From Strongylocentrotus droebachiensis (lineage: Eukaryota; Echinodermata; Echinoidea; Camarodonta; Strongylocentrotidae), in assembly GCA_035222895.1 (NCBI GenBank), contig JAVYIG010001045.1, forward strand, positions 310,001 to 374,000: a stretch of DNA of 64,000 bases, read 5' to 3'. The position numbers and the translations under genes were made by a program. Shown here piece after piece: positions 12,171 through 24,370 of the stretch. The notes below the pieces were generated by a model, which did not search any database, was not told the DNA's origin, and saw only the letters and a list, made by a program, of their open reading frames with translations. Position 1 is the first letter of the stretch, and each line of letters begins with the position of its first letter.

Positions 12171-12884
12171 GAGTGATATGTGGAAGGAGAATACAATTCT
12201 ATACCAGCAAGAGAGAAGGAGGATGAAGTCGGCAGTACAGTATTTACTTTGCCAATCACAGCCTGGATTGAACACATAATGTAAGCGAAATCGAGGACAG
12301 ATTAGTACACATTTATGATTGGGGCCACACCCAAACTCCATGCACGAAATAGACGTCTAGACGGGGATAAAAGGTAGGAAGTTGAGAGCCAAAGTGAGGG
12401 TAAGCAAAAGGGAAAGACAATGTTCCAAAAGGTAAAAAAGGTCAATCAAGTGAAATATCAAGAAGGCATGATAGATTTGAAGAATTAGGGGAGGAGAAAA
12501 AAGAAGGGACAAAGGAAAAGAGAGATAAACCGAACAAGAGTAATGATATTCAGTTTTAAGCTTATTACGTGTTTTCATCTGTGTGCGCCAACAAGGTAGA
12601 CAAAGTCGGAAAGATACGAAGGCCTGCAAACATGGCAAATGAAAAGAATTACGAATGAAATATAAAATATCACTATAGGGGACAACAAGGACCAAAAGAC
12701 ATAATACTTACACGAACACATATTCTGATATGAGAATAAGGTCAGATGTAAAACTGAATGATATTTATAATCAAATAAATGTATAAGAAGAAAGAGGATT
12801 TGGAAGAGGCAAATGGAATTAAATTAATTATAACAGAGACAGATAAAAGGGGAAAGGGGCAGCTGTAAAACATGGGAAACAACA
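12171..12884. other. intergenic, purine-rich, no gene seen
   Basis: Moderately purine-rich sequence between two GA clusters. No credible exon. Confidence 0.45.
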
Positions 12885-13045
12885 GCACAAAGACAGAGAG
12901 AGAGGTCGTGGGAGAGACAGAGAGCCGGAGAGACAGAGAGACAGAGAGAAAGAGAGAAAGAGAGAAAGAGAGAGAAGAGAGAAAGAGAGAAAGAGAAAGA
13001 GATATAGATAGAGGGAGGGAGAGGGAGAGAGAGACCAGTCAATGG
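12885..13045 (+). repeat. GA/GAAA/GACA microsatellite
   Basis: Degenerate purine-rich simple repeat (GAGA, GAAA, GACA, GAGG units). Confidence 0.9.
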
Positions 13046-14098
13046 TGTCTCCATATATTTAATAACTGAGAGGGGCGACACCTTCCCCCAAAGGCTTGTT
13101 TCTAGACCATTTCCACGTTTAAGTTACATTTTCCTTTGGCCTTTTAAAGGGGCAGGAGGGCTTGATAGCCAACTTGACCACTTAACAGTATTTTTCTTTT
13201 ATTTTTATGTTTAAAACTAATCATCAGCCAGGTAGTTTAAAGGTGCAACTTAATCTAAAACAATCAATTATTACTTCGAGCTTAACTTCTATTTATTTAT
13301 TTCGCCTCTGCGCAACACAGCTTGGTTTATTCTATGATAACAGTTTCAAGACTTCCATAACAAAACACACATTTTGTTTGTTTTCCAACAGGTTATGACG
13401 TCATTTTTACGTCAACATGGTCAGTAATACGCGCGTTTCCCCCACCACATCAGTACCTTGTGTAAGTTTAGGATTAAATACAGGGCTCGCGTGCTATTCG
13501 CGTGCCCCATATATCACTATAATTTGTGTTGCATTAACGAGATCTCTATGTTTACTCAAGAATCGCAAAGTTTGTTGTTTAGACAGTGAAAGATAAACCT
13601 TTTGTTTATAAGCGATTAAAAATAACTTTATCTAAGCCCGGTGGTGGGGCAATATACAGCTAACTAAAGATATATAGTGCAGTTACTTAATGAACAAAGG
13701 AAATAAAATACATGGACCCCTTAACGTAATAAGTTAAATTCGCATTTTTAATTGCTAAGAGCAGCGAATTATTAGGATGAATTCAAACGTTTTTTTTAAT
13801 GAGTTCTTAGCTACATTTGAGCGACGCAAAGCGACACGGCCATTGGTTTAAATCATTCTGCAAGATTAGGTGGAGAATAATCAATATGCTTTTGACTGTT
13901 TGATTATATTTCTGCGTTTGTTCAACTCAATAATACGTAATATACAAACGTCGTACATATAAATTATTAACAAAAGTCGAAATACATATTTAATCATATC
14001 ATAATGTAAATCAATCGAATAATTATAGGCCCTACCTTTAAACAAAAGCATAGTTGACAAATCATTACAACAATTGAAAAATGCAGGAGACCGCCATC
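13046..14098. other. upstream of ptf1a, no gene seen
   Basis: AT-rich non-coding sequence. No repeat copy was recognised. It may hold distal ptf1a regulatory DNA, but no specific site can be supported. Confidence 0.4.
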
Positions 14099-14294
14099 TT
14101 AAAGGCCATCTGTACTAATGTAAAGGAGAGATTAGACTACCCTGCAAGGTCACTGGACAGGTGGTTATCTCATCAACTCAGCTCTCAAATATCATAAGAA
14201 AAAGAGGATCATGGGGGAACCAATGGTCACCGATTAGGCATTGTTTGTTATATAGAGGGCGCAAGTAGCTACAAGTAGAGCAGTGTGGCTTTAA
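14099..14294 (-). mobile_element. TTAA-flanked MITE, CTTGCTCCCTCTATATAG family, copy 1
   Basis: Flanked by TTAA at 14099-14102 and 14291-14294. In reverse orientation it carries the shared blocks AAGAAAAAGAGGATCATGGG, TATATAGAGGG and GCAAGTAGCTAC also found at 26598-26802 and 56293-56486. About 195 bp, non-coding, less than 2 kb upstream of the ptf1a promoter. Confidence 0.8.
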
Positions 14295-15499
14295 GCTAGA
14301 GCTTGAACGTGACGTCGGCCTCATAAAAGCAACTGATATGCACCAAACTATGATATATATAAGCAGAAAAATAATATTTATAACAACAATATTTTTTCAG
14401 CTTCACAATCTATATTCTCTTAAAAAAAATATTGTTTAGAAAACTAACCTAAAACGAATGTGACTGGTTATATATCCTGCTCATTAATTTTCAACAATTT
14501 TTATGCAGAAAAATCGTGTCATGTTTGTCAATTTACAGACCTGATATTTTACCGTAATTGTGCCCACATTTTGCGAAATTAGTTCATTTTGCTTTATCTG
14601 AACAAAAAGGAGCGAGTAGACTATGAATTATATCGATGTTGATTGCCTGAATGTCTAAACTCCTAATTTCAAATGCTTTTTATTTAATTACGATTTCACG
14701 AATCAGATTATTCTTTGTTAGTGCAGAAAAATTAACAATTTACAATATTTTCACAAAGGAAGAAATCATGCCTATTGATAGATCTCCCATGCAGTTCGAT
14801 AGCACTTGTGCACAACAAAGAACCTTATCATTACACAGTTAGGACGAATTGTTTAATTTTACACACGACAATTAAATATCAACCTTTTTGTTCAACAACT
14901 AGGGCGTTAAAATATGTTAACGTTTCCTATTCAAATTCTGTTCCAATTATAATGCAATGCCCATTCTCTGCCGGCGTCGCAAAAGAACTTAAGGCGAAGA
15001 TATATTACCCGTGAAAACTCTTATTTGAAGAGATCATAAAATTGGCCCGCTTTATAAATTTCCACACCCTCTTAACAAAAGCAAATTGTTCAGCTCAAGG
15101 AAAGGTCATTATTCAAGTGGCGATTCAATTGGTGAAATCAAAATCATATAAATGAACTAAATAAACATCGTGCATGAAGTTGTATCACACCGCAGACCAG
15201 TGGTCAAAGCGATGGGAAAAGTTGGTAAGGACATATCAATAATTTCCTGATGAAAATTGAGTGAGGGTGCGGTCAGAATTACTTGCTGGCTGAGCACCGA
15301 GTGAAAGGCGTTGCTCTCCTTTAATAGCAATTTGATCCAGCTCGATGCTTTTGGGGTGAAATTTAGATACATTTCTGAGCAAATATTGGCCTATTGTTCC
15401 GTCGAGCACGATTTGGTTCGTCACTACAAGCATACGCACGCACTGACATCGCTCACGCGTGGTTTATGTTGGCAATACAGCGGACGGCGATCTGCGCGC
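14295..15499. other. ptf1a upstream region, no gene seen
   Basis: AT-rich up to about 15150, then becoming more CpG-rich toward the promoter. Open frames are short. Proximity to the promoter makes cis-regulatory content plausible, but no element is recognised with confidence. Confidence 0.4.
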
Positions 15500-15669
15500 G
15501 AGGGGGCGTGTCGTCGCCCTGATTGGTCGGATGCGACCGGACTCGTCTGCGCATGTGTGGTTTCGGAATATCGCCAGCGAAGATCTCGGTCTCGGATAGC
15601 GGGCTTGGATGGGGACAGAACATCTCGGCGACTCCGCTATAAAACTTCGTTCTTGAAACTTCTTCGGCA
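15500..15669 (+). promoter_or_regulatory. predicted ptf1a core promoter
   Basis: A CpG-rich segment contains a GGGGGCGTG GC/KLF-type box at 15502-15510, an inverted CCAAT box (ATTGG) at 15522-15526, a CATGTG E-box at 15552-15557 and a TATAAAA box at 15638-15644. The TATA position predicts initiation about 30 bp downstream, near the CA at 15668-15669 and roughly 255 bp before the ptf1a start codon. The motifs are seen directly; promoter function and the start site are inferred. The E-box would suit bHLH regulation, but no full PTF1-type site was recognised. Confidence 0.6.
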
Positions 15670-15716
15670 TTTTAATTTCTAGGGTTCGGAGAGGAATCCC
15701 AGGCAAGGTGCCCTGG

Positions 15717-15854
15717 ATGTTGGAATGGGATCAACACCAATCGCTTTCAAATATAACATTGATACATCTCTTCATGCTCCACTGGCAACCAAACTCATCT
15801 CAACCCAATTCAACGGACACACTTGCTGCTTATAAACTACCCAGAACAATTTGA
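15717..15854 (+). promoter_or_regulatory. upstream ORFs in the ptf1a leader
   Basis: If transcription starts near 15669, the leader contains a 45-codon uORF from the ATG at 15717 to TGA at 15852-15854. Overlapping it is a 36-codon uORF from the ATG at 15725 to TAA at 15833-15835. Both end upstream of the ptf1a start at 15924. They could reduce translation or require reinitiation. No peptide function is claimed. Confidence 0.5.
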
Positions 15855-15923
15855 TAATCCACCTGCGCTCCCAACCAACTCATAACTTCTCAAAACCAAC
15901 TTCAGGTATACTCAGAGATCACT

Positions 15924-16365
15924 ATGGAAAATATTCCTTACGGTCACGAATCGCTTCTCTATCACCAGCCGACATCGTACCACCAGTACAGTCACCCTTA
16001 TGATAGGAATGTCTTCGAACCCCTCAACCAGAGCTATGGGCGTCGGCCCTTCCAACATGAGGGGGGTAAGGCGACACGGAGGAGGAGAAAACCCAAGTGC
16101 CCCACGCAACAGGTCCGACAGAGACAAGCAGCTAACCTGAGAGAGAGGAAGCGGATGTCATCTATCAATGATGCCTTTGAAGGACTTAGGGAACACATCC
16201 CCACGTTGCCTTACGAGAAGAGACTGTCTAAGGTGGACACCCTGAGGCTGGCTATAGGGTACATCAATTTTCTGGCAGAGATGATCGAGAACGAGGGAGC
16301 TGACCTGGAGTCACCAGCTACAAGTCCGGAAGAAAACCAGAAGAAAGTTATCATTTGCCACCGAG
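15924..16365 (+). CDS. Ptf1a bHLH transcription factor, coding exon 1
   Basis: Encodes residues 1-147 plus the first base of codon 148 of pancreas transcription factor 1 alpha. A short Tyr/His-rich N-terminus (about 1-48) leads to a basic stretch, TRRRRKPK (51-58), and the bHLH at about 64-122. The basic region reads [14 protein letters not shown], followed by [20 protein letters not shown] and the second helix [17 protein letters not shown]. In the family this binds E-boxes as a heterodimer with an E-protein and joins RBPJ in the trimeric PTF1 complex. The exon ends after VIICHR at donor G|GTGAGT (GT at 16366-16367). The ATG is the first of the conserved frame and fits the protein start. The N-terminus before the bHLH is about 63 residues, much shorter than in human PTF1A (328 residues total). 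In the family it specifies pancreatic and inhibitory neuronal fates in the nucleus. Confidence 0.95.
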
Positions 16366-19340
16366 GTGAGTTTTTACATCTCATAATCTCATGTTCCTCC
16401 TCTTTCACTTTAACTTCTTCTTTTTCTTGTTCTCCTCCTCTTCCTCGTTAAACATCGTCTTCTTCCCCTCCTCCTTCTTCTTCTCCTTCTTCATCTTCTT
16501 CTTCTCCATCCTTTTCTTCGCCAATCTTCTACCTTGTCCCCTTTTTAGAGGCACATTCATTGATCATTGTGCCATTCAACTTTAAATAATTTCATACCTA
16601 AAGTAGCATAAAATCTAACCAACTTTTTCATTCATGTCAAATGTAATAGGTAATCAAAACATACATATTTTTATAATAACTTATCACAGAAATAAGATTT
16701 TTTTTCCTCGTCAAATTAAACATCAAACTAATATTAAGTTACATATTTGTAAAATTAGTAAATTATTTACGTTTTCACCATTCAATTATCCCTTTACCTT
16801 CCCACATCGTTAAACTGCACATAATTGGTTAGATTTACACAAGCATGAGGTCATGAAATATAACGACACATTGAAATACAAGAAATATCTACATGCATGC
16901 GTATTGTTGCTGACAAATCAGTATCACAATTATCTATCGGAAATTTGACAATGAAATACATGAAATGTTTTCATACATTTGTATTTTGCTTCAAACATAT
17001 TGCTCTAAATAGTCTTCGACAATGGGCTAAAAGCTGTTCTAAATTATCAACAAATTTGTTAACAGCGTACGAGTTAGAACACCATATTACTCTGTATGAT
17101 TATTTCGTCATCCTATTTTCTTCATCTGCGTTCTCCCTCAACAACAAAAAATCCCACGGATTGGAGCTACAGAATTAAACAAGAAAAGATCAAAAGGCAA
17201 AAATAAGCAAGCCACCATTTTTAATAAGGAACGGAACTATACAGTGAAAATAAAATATAATGGAAAGTGGATTTAGCAACCTATAGCATTCACGTATAGA
17301 ATACCACTGTTATACCTGCAAGTGAAGGATTAATGCATTAGCCGTGGTTCTTGGTGGAATTAACAAGGTTTTCTCTTGTCGTTTGCGCTATTGAAATGGA
17401 GACGAGATCAATATCTAATCGATAACGGTGAGGAACGGAAGAATAGGCTAGGGAATGCCGAGGTACCCGTTCGACACACAAGACAGAGCAATCGACTGAA
17501 GAAAATGAATGAACTATTATAAGACACCAGAGAACATTGTAGCTTGTGTACTTTATATAACTCAAACATTGTCTTCGCCTCTCTTGTATATTTTTCTTTT
17601 CAAAACTTATTCAACTCTTGTCGACATAATGTCGTCATTTCCAGCTTCTTCTATGCTTGACTCTATAAATTCATTATTTATTCATAACTTAATGTTATAT
17701 TTATCCAAGGTAATAAGCTAAGAGGAGAGAGAGAGAGAGAGAGAGAGGCTTAAAGATTTTTTTAAAATCGACAATAAACTGTCATGACAGTATACGGTTA
17801 CTCATGTTGCAGCCATGATCATGTGAAAGTTATTTCAAGCTTATCTTGGACTGCGTTTCTCGTTCTCACTTTACATCTTCTAATATCAGTATATTAAGAA
17901 ACTCCCAAATGTACGGATAGAACGAGCCAACATTTACATTTATTACCCCTCTTTCGATAAGTTAACTCATATTAAAAGAAACTGAATGATTAAATGACGC
18001 GCAACTTTACTTTCATCGTCACTTAACGTCGAAGATGAGAAGTTGTTTGTCATTCGTGTTTCTGACCTCTTGAAACAGAATTTTATCGGAGTTTCTGAGG
18101 GATTCTCACCTTTTGTCCACATCCCTCAAGTCTACCCTTTAAGAAGTCTCTTCTTGTCCATCAAAACTTTCGGTATCCTCTTTACAAAATGCCCTCGAAC
18201 CCTGCTTGAATTGTGGCATTATAATTAAGGTACCCATGTTTTCTTCTCATGACAACAAGCACACTCTAATACCGATAACAAGTTTCCACACTGGTCCCGT
18301 TAAACCTATTTGTCATTCTCGGATTACCCCACTGGTATTGTCGGTTACCCCTATACAATCCGAAGAGGGTTTTATTTGCCCCCTCTCTAATCTTGAGCGG
18401 TACCGTAACATAACAAGGCTCTCCCCCACCGATTAAGGGCTTAGCAAATCCGCTTTCCATTGAAGATTACCTGTAGGTTTTCTAACACAAGTGTAAGGAA
18501 ATTGGGACTCGTAAAGGCGGTTAATACCAAAATGAACATAGGGGCTTTGAACCCCCGGCAATAGAAACCTACACCGCCATAAAAAGAGAGGAATTGTGTT
18601 GGACAGGAATTAAACTTGAGATCGGGCAATGGCAAACTGGGAAATGCGATAATTATTCGGCACATAAACCGTCACCTAAACATGTAGTAAATGGCCGTGA
18701 AATTGAATTTTATTTGGGAAGCCTATGGCTGAAGCATGGTCTAAGTACGGCTACAGCAGCTCCGACCGATTGACAATGGGTCAATGTACTCTTTTTTCAA
18801 ACTATACGACAGGATAAAAAAATAAGAATAAGGATATCAAGGTGGTCATGAACTGACAACAAATATACCACGAAATACAACTGTAGTTATATTTTAATGC
18901 TTGTATCTGATTTTCAATAAAAATTAGTAGAGGAGAGTTAGGAGAGTCACAAGTTTAAAGCATCACTATCATCAAACACCCAATGATTCAATAAGTGGGA
19001 ACAAATTAAATACATAATTTAAAGACAAAAGCGCTTGTGAGTTACACTTTAAATGAATAGTTAAACGTTTGATAAAGCACGACGACGTTTATTTTTCTGG
19101 TAGCCTCTTATGAATGAAATAATTAAATCACAAAACAAACATTCGATACAAAATGAAGGATAACAGCAACATTAAATTGAAGTGTAATTGCAAGTCCTAG
19201 CAAAACTCATCGCTTTTTCGCTGTGCAGTTTCTTTTTCAGCACATGCATTATGCTTATATGTCGTATCAAAAAGTAGAATCGATTCCAATCATCTCTAAA
19301 TTTCGAGTCTTTCTCTCCTTCTTTCGTTTCATCTTCTCAG
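16366..19340 (+). other. ptf1a intron (2,975 bp)
   Basis: Bounded by GTGAGT at 16366 and a pyrimidine-rich TTCATCTTCTCAG acceptor ending at 19340. It splits the glycine codon after VIICHR (phase 1). To my recollection vertebrate PTF1A also has a single intron here. The first 150 bp are TTC-rich and a GA run lies at about 17731-17748. No nested gene or MITE copy was recognised. Confidence 0.85.
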
Positions 19341-19657
19341 GATCGCCGACACCGCTTGATAACGAGTACGGCGTCACGCCCCTCGCCGGCCATTCCCTCT
19401 CATGGAGCCATGAAAAGCACTCGCAGCCAGGCCCCAACGGTACCATGGTCGCCAAGGTATGGACGCCGGAGGATCCCCGACAGTCGTCGTCCAGCAGCTC
19501 TCCGATGTCGACAGGCAGCAGCAGCAGCAGCGAGCACTTCTCGCCGTCTGGTTCATACGATTATGACGAACTTGAAGGCGTTACGACGTTGGCGGGACTC
19601 ACGATAGCTCAGCAACTCACCCCTATTCATCATCACCTTGAGGAGAGATGTCACTGA
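19341..19657 (+). CDS. Ptf1a, coding exon 2 (C-terminal RBPJ-binding part)
   Basis: Completes a 252-residue protein (442 + 317 coding bases including TGA at 19655-19657). The exon opens GSPTPLDNEYG and contains both tryptophan motifs known in vertebrate PTF1A to contact RBPJ: PLAGHSLSW (161-169, Trp169) and AKVWTPEDPR (185-194, Trp188). Both are intact, so Notch-independent RBPJ recruitment is probably conserved. Next come two serine tracts (about 196-201 and 207-211, partly encoded by AGC repeats), an acidic SYDYDELEG stretch and a C-terminal end, HHHLEERCH, with no counterpart I recognise. Reading phase across the junction is correct, and the acceptor AG at 19339-19340 is preceded by a good polypyrimidine tract. 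Confidence 0.95.
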
Positions 19658-21975
19658 AAATATACTTTTTTAGATCGCAGATTTTTAAAAATTATAAAGA
19701 AAACAATACATTGATTGAGTTAAACAAGCAACTTTGCTATTTTCAACTTCATGAGAAATGCATTTTTTTTTAAAATAGAGAATAAGCAGTATATTTGTAG
19801 CAACTCTATGGACAAAACAGCCTAACAAATTTGGTTAGTGACATTTTTTCGTCCCATTTAAAATAAGGGTTGCAACATAAAATATTCCACTCGAAGTTTT
19901 GTTTCGTTTCTTTTAATTTTTCGATGGGGTTCCTTCCGATCATAATCACATTTACAAACAGTGTACACATGTGGGATTCCTTGACAAAAAAAACTAAATT
20001 ATAATTAAGGGTGGCTGTTACAAGGGGAACCAAACAGTAAAGCAAGCTCCTAGAACACCGTAGAAATATGCTTCAATTTATTGCATTTTAAATCATCGGC
20101 TTGGTATTGATAATCGAACGTCTTCCAAATCTATACGGATGTCAAGCCCAAATGAAGTGTTCCTTTTATTTGTGGTTAGAAATCTCTTTGATGGCGTATC
20201 CAACAAAGAATAGATCGAGGGGCAAACCCCCATTAAATGGTGGAAAAGTTTGATCGTGCGTCGATAAATATATACCACTTTCAGCATCTCTAGTGGGTCT
20301 ATAACCCTTGCGGAGCTGCATGAGTACAATACTACGCCTCCTCCCGAGGAGGGTCCACCCCCCCCTTGATCAGTGTTTTGATACGCCATTGCAAAGTAAA
20401 TTATAGTTAATAGCATTATCCGAACGGTTCTAAGATTGTTAAAGTTTAATTATATGGACTCATCTCCCCAATGACATTTTTAAGGCTACAACTCTATTTT
20501 ACCAAATAACTCGTTGTTTTCATTAAACATAAATTGTATCTGAACTTCAAAATCATTCAAAATAAACTTGTATTGATCTCTGCACCATGTGGGTTGCTTA
20601 GAGATATATTGAATCATATACATGAACATTTTGAGAGTATAACCTATTTAATGCGAAATGGTATCTTTACTGTGCATGCTTACAATTAGAAAATTATAGT
20701 GAAAAAAGGTTTCCAATATCTTTCGCTGCAAAATAATATTTCAACGGACCTCTACAAATTAAGACCCCAACTCTGAATATATTGATAACTCAACCATTTT
20801 GAAACGTACAGAAACTCTATTGTGTTACGTTAGTTTATGACAAACAAACTCGATAACTTGTCAACTCGCCGAAACCAACTAATTGACTTACATCATCATC
20901 ATATCATTGTGATGTGCATGTCTTCAAAATATTTTCTTAAGATTTATTCGTTGAAGTTATGAGAATCTTGTTATTCTTATTTTATTTTCACGTCGTGCCT
21001 TCTTTGTATAACATGATATTTTTCTTTGTTTAGAGAGTGAGTGTGGTATTGTACATATGGAAACTGTTGTATATAACAAATTATGATTAACTCATACATA
21101 TATCATATTGTTGCTCGTTTGATACTATATGTGTGAATTGTGCGTATAATATACGGTATAGGCCCGGAAATACCAGAACAAACTCACAATTTTTCAAAAT
21201 AATTCTAATCTGGATACATTTTATGTGATAATATTTTAAATTTACATTCTTTAATTGGATATCTAATTGGACTGTAATGGTATTAAAAATATGGGTTTTG
21301 ATATCACTGCAATTGTTAAGAATGCTTAATAAGTAAATCTAAGCATCTTGATCAAAATTCCACGACAGATTCAGCTTCAAAAATAGCTTTTAGAAATCAC
21401 AAATTAAGAAAACTATTTAAAAGTAGGCTGACCATTTGTAAAGGATGTAATGATTTTTCTTTTCGTTCGTAAGTTTCTGGTCGGAAAAGTGTGCAATATT
21501 ACTTTGTGTTTTGTAAGATATAAGATACTAAAGAAAAAGGGAAATTGAAACGAATGTATATACGTCTTAATGTAAACATACATTTCTCTATTTTACTGAA
21601 TAACTCTATTGCTGATTTTCGAGACATTCCATTATTTTCGGATACATTCCAAAGCTGCAAATGAGATATTGAAATCAATTATTTCGTGTTTCTAAGATGA
21701 AATTCCCATGTAGGGACCATCTTTGGGATTATTTCGATTACTTTTATTTACAATTATATCGTGTAAAACATTCCAGATAGACCATACCTTGTTCATATTA
21801 TGTCGGGTTTCTGTTATTTTTGCTTTGAATTTGTTCATGAACATTATCTGATTTGTCTTTATATATATATTAACTCAATTATCTTTCACGTTGAAAGACC
21901 AAATTATATCGTTTTCTATTGTAAAGCAACTTTTTCGATCATGATTGACAAATAAAATCTCACTTTCAACTTATT
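19658..21975 (+). other. probable ptf1a 3' UTR
   Basis: AT-rich, free of the MITE copies and microsatellites that crowd both flanks. It contains three Pumilio-type TGTANATA motifs, at 21050-21057, 21068-21075 and 21555-21562. Possible polyadenylation signals AATAAA occur at 20571-20576 and 21951-21956; the second is followed within 60 bp by GT/T-rich sequence, as expected downstream of cleavage. The extent is inferred. Transcription could end at the earlier signal. Confidence 0.5.
21951..21956 (+). terminator. candidate distal ptf1a polyadenylation signal
   Basis: AATAAA with a downstream TGTTTATGTGTTTATT region near 21991-22006 that resembles a GU-rich element. This is a candidate only; the alternative is at 20571. 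Confidence 0.45.
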
Positions 21976-22499
21976 TATGCTTGAATACATCATTTCTGTT
22001 TATGTGTTTATTAATAAACTAGTATTTGTTTATTCAGGTTATATCGTCATAAGCCATAACAGTTTTCCTTTATCGCAGTATAACGCAAGTTTTATTTGTT
22101 TAAAATATTATCAAATAGATAAAAGACAGGTTATCTATAGTTCAGCATCTGCATATTCATAATAGATAAACACTTAAATTATCGCATCTTGTTATTGAGG
22201 AATCTGGACAATATTTATTAGGACATGAAATGAAATTATCGTTAATCTATGGAAATTAGGATTTTAAAACCATTTCGTAGCAAGACTCACTAATTAACAA
22301 TGACTAGATCATACCTATAAGTTCCATAAGTTTCTAAATAATAATAATAATAATAATAGTGGGTTCTTGTATAGCGCTCATGTCAGTCAAATTTGACCTT
22401 CCTGGCGCTCCAGATCATCTTCTTCTTCTTAAACAAAAACAAAACCATCGTCATCACCAATTTTAGAATCTGTTACCATTTATATCACCAAAATAATCG
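21976..22499. other. intergenic with short AAT repeat
   Basis: No gene seen. An (AAT)n run at about 22338-22358 is followed by TATAGCGCTCA, a motif often seen beside such repeats here (compare 34870-34930 and 55920-55990). Confidence 0.5.
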
Positions 22500-22795
22500 T
22501 CATCATCATTATCGCCATCATCACCACCACCACCACCACCACCACTACCACCACCACCACCACCACCACCATCATCATCTCCACCACCACTACCACCACC
22601 ACCACCACCACCATCATCATCATCTCCACCACCACCACCACCACCACCACCACCACCACCACCATCACCACCACCACCATCATCACCATCATCATCTCCA
22701 CCACCACCACCACCACCACCACCACCACCATCACCACCACCACCATCATCACCACCACCACCATCATCACCATCATCATCTCCACCATCACCACC

Positions 22796-22829
<34 letters not shown>

Positions 22830-22850
22830 TCATCATCACCACCATACCAA
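22500..22850 (+). repeat. CAC/CAT trinucleotide array
   Basis: About 350 bp of CAC and CAT triplets with recurrent CATCATCTCCACC interruptions, giving a higher-order pattern. The frames it opens (poly-His on +, poly-Asp/Gly or poly-Val/Met on -) are repeat translations and lack conserved flanks. Confidence 0.95.
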
Positions 22851-24149
22851 TCATCGTAAATCGTTTCATCATCATCATCGTGACGCATTGCATTACATTT
22901 CTAAAACTGACACCTCTCGTCATATTTCTGCACCTGTGTTCATAATCACCACTCTACCACGCAATTTATATCCATATTCAATAATATAAAACCCTATTCT
23001 ATTTCTACCTGTTTTCCAAGCCCCCCCCCCCCCCCCCCCCCCCCTGCTCCCTTCTCCTCGACAAACAAATTTTACACCAATATGGCTACCAACTCAATGA
23101 CGCACGAGCCCATATCAGTAATAGTAACAGGTGTATGAGAGCTACCACTTTCCCGTAATTGGTAAGCGTTGTTAAAGCATTTCAACCGGGAATGCATGGG
23201 TTAAGAATTTTGGGGTATATTTGTTAATGCCTAAGCATGGTGATGTACAGTTTTCAATTATATGCTTATTTTCGTTCTATATAGGGAAAATTTGAAACAA
23301 ACAAATGATTGTATTTTGTGTGCGTCCTCTCTTTCTTTCTCTCCCTCTCCCCCATTCCTTCGCTCAACCCCTCTCTCTTTCCCTCATTACCATTGGCACC
23401 ATATCTCTCTTTCTCTCTCTCATTAAACACACAATAATTATGTTTCCATGCAAAATATCAAACTCTGTCATAATTACTGAGTCATTCTTGTATACCCTTT
23501 AATAAAGGAATACTCAATTAGAACCCGTGTATTATGAAATTAGTTAAGATTTAAAAGATATAAAGATGTCTAATTCATAATGAAATATAAACTGTAAGTT
23601 TGACTTTAAATTAGACAGGTTTAAAAGTAACATCAAATTTGTTTGACTGATTCTATAACATTCGTTTAAAAAGAGTAATTAAATTAGACAATTCAGAGAA
23701 GAAAACAAACAAACTTGAATTCAAACATTTATATATCCTTCTTACAATAAAAATAAACATAGGCCTATCATGAAATATACATTTGTATTGTAGGAAGGAA
23801 GCGAAATTGCCTGAAAGAAAGAGGCTTGCTCATGATGTAGAAAAATGATAGAGTGTGTAAAATAACAGACATCGTAATGAAAAGAATAAACGGAAATATT
23901 TCAACAACGTTATGAAGGATTGGTTGTCGAATATATAATTATCATGATAATCATGTTTATCATCTATCGGCACGCGAATAGAGATAGTGCTCGCAGGTAA
24001 TTAGTCGTGTCAAAGGTCATATTTATATAGGCCTAGATCTCCCTGGAAATTATTGGCCCGTTGATGAATTATTGTCATTAATATAACGATATCGTATATG
24101 CAATATCAGAACGTGTTGATAAGGATTTTATCTACTTACTGTTTCTATA
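22851..24149. other. intergenic with 24-base poly-C
   Basis: No gene recognised. Poly-C occupies 23021-23044 and a CT-rich tract lies at about 23328-23420. The rest is AT-rich unique sequence. Confidence 0.5.
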
Positions 24150-24192
24150 TTTTCTTACTCTCCATCTCTCTCTCCTTCTCTCTCTCTTTCCC

Positions 24193-24231
<39 letters not shown>

Positions 24232-24370
24232 CTCTCCCTCTCCCTCTCTCCCTCTCGCTCATTCACTTTCTGTCTGTCTACATGGTCTTGTCTGTCTATC
24301 CATGTATCTGTTTGTCTCTTTATCGTCTCTCCCTCTCTTTCCCACCACTGTCTGTCTCTCTCCCTCAACC
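24150..24370 (+). repeat. CT microsatellite cluster
   Basis: Pyrimidine-rich CT/CTC/CTGT simple repeat. Frames on either strand are translations of the repeat. Confidence 0.9.

Noticed and set aside
22393-22989. 198-codon His-rich open frame and opposite Asp/Gly and Val/Met frames
   Set aside because: It is a direct translation of the CAC/CAT array with no conserved flanking sequence or splice signals; all three periodic frames are open because the repeat contains no stop.
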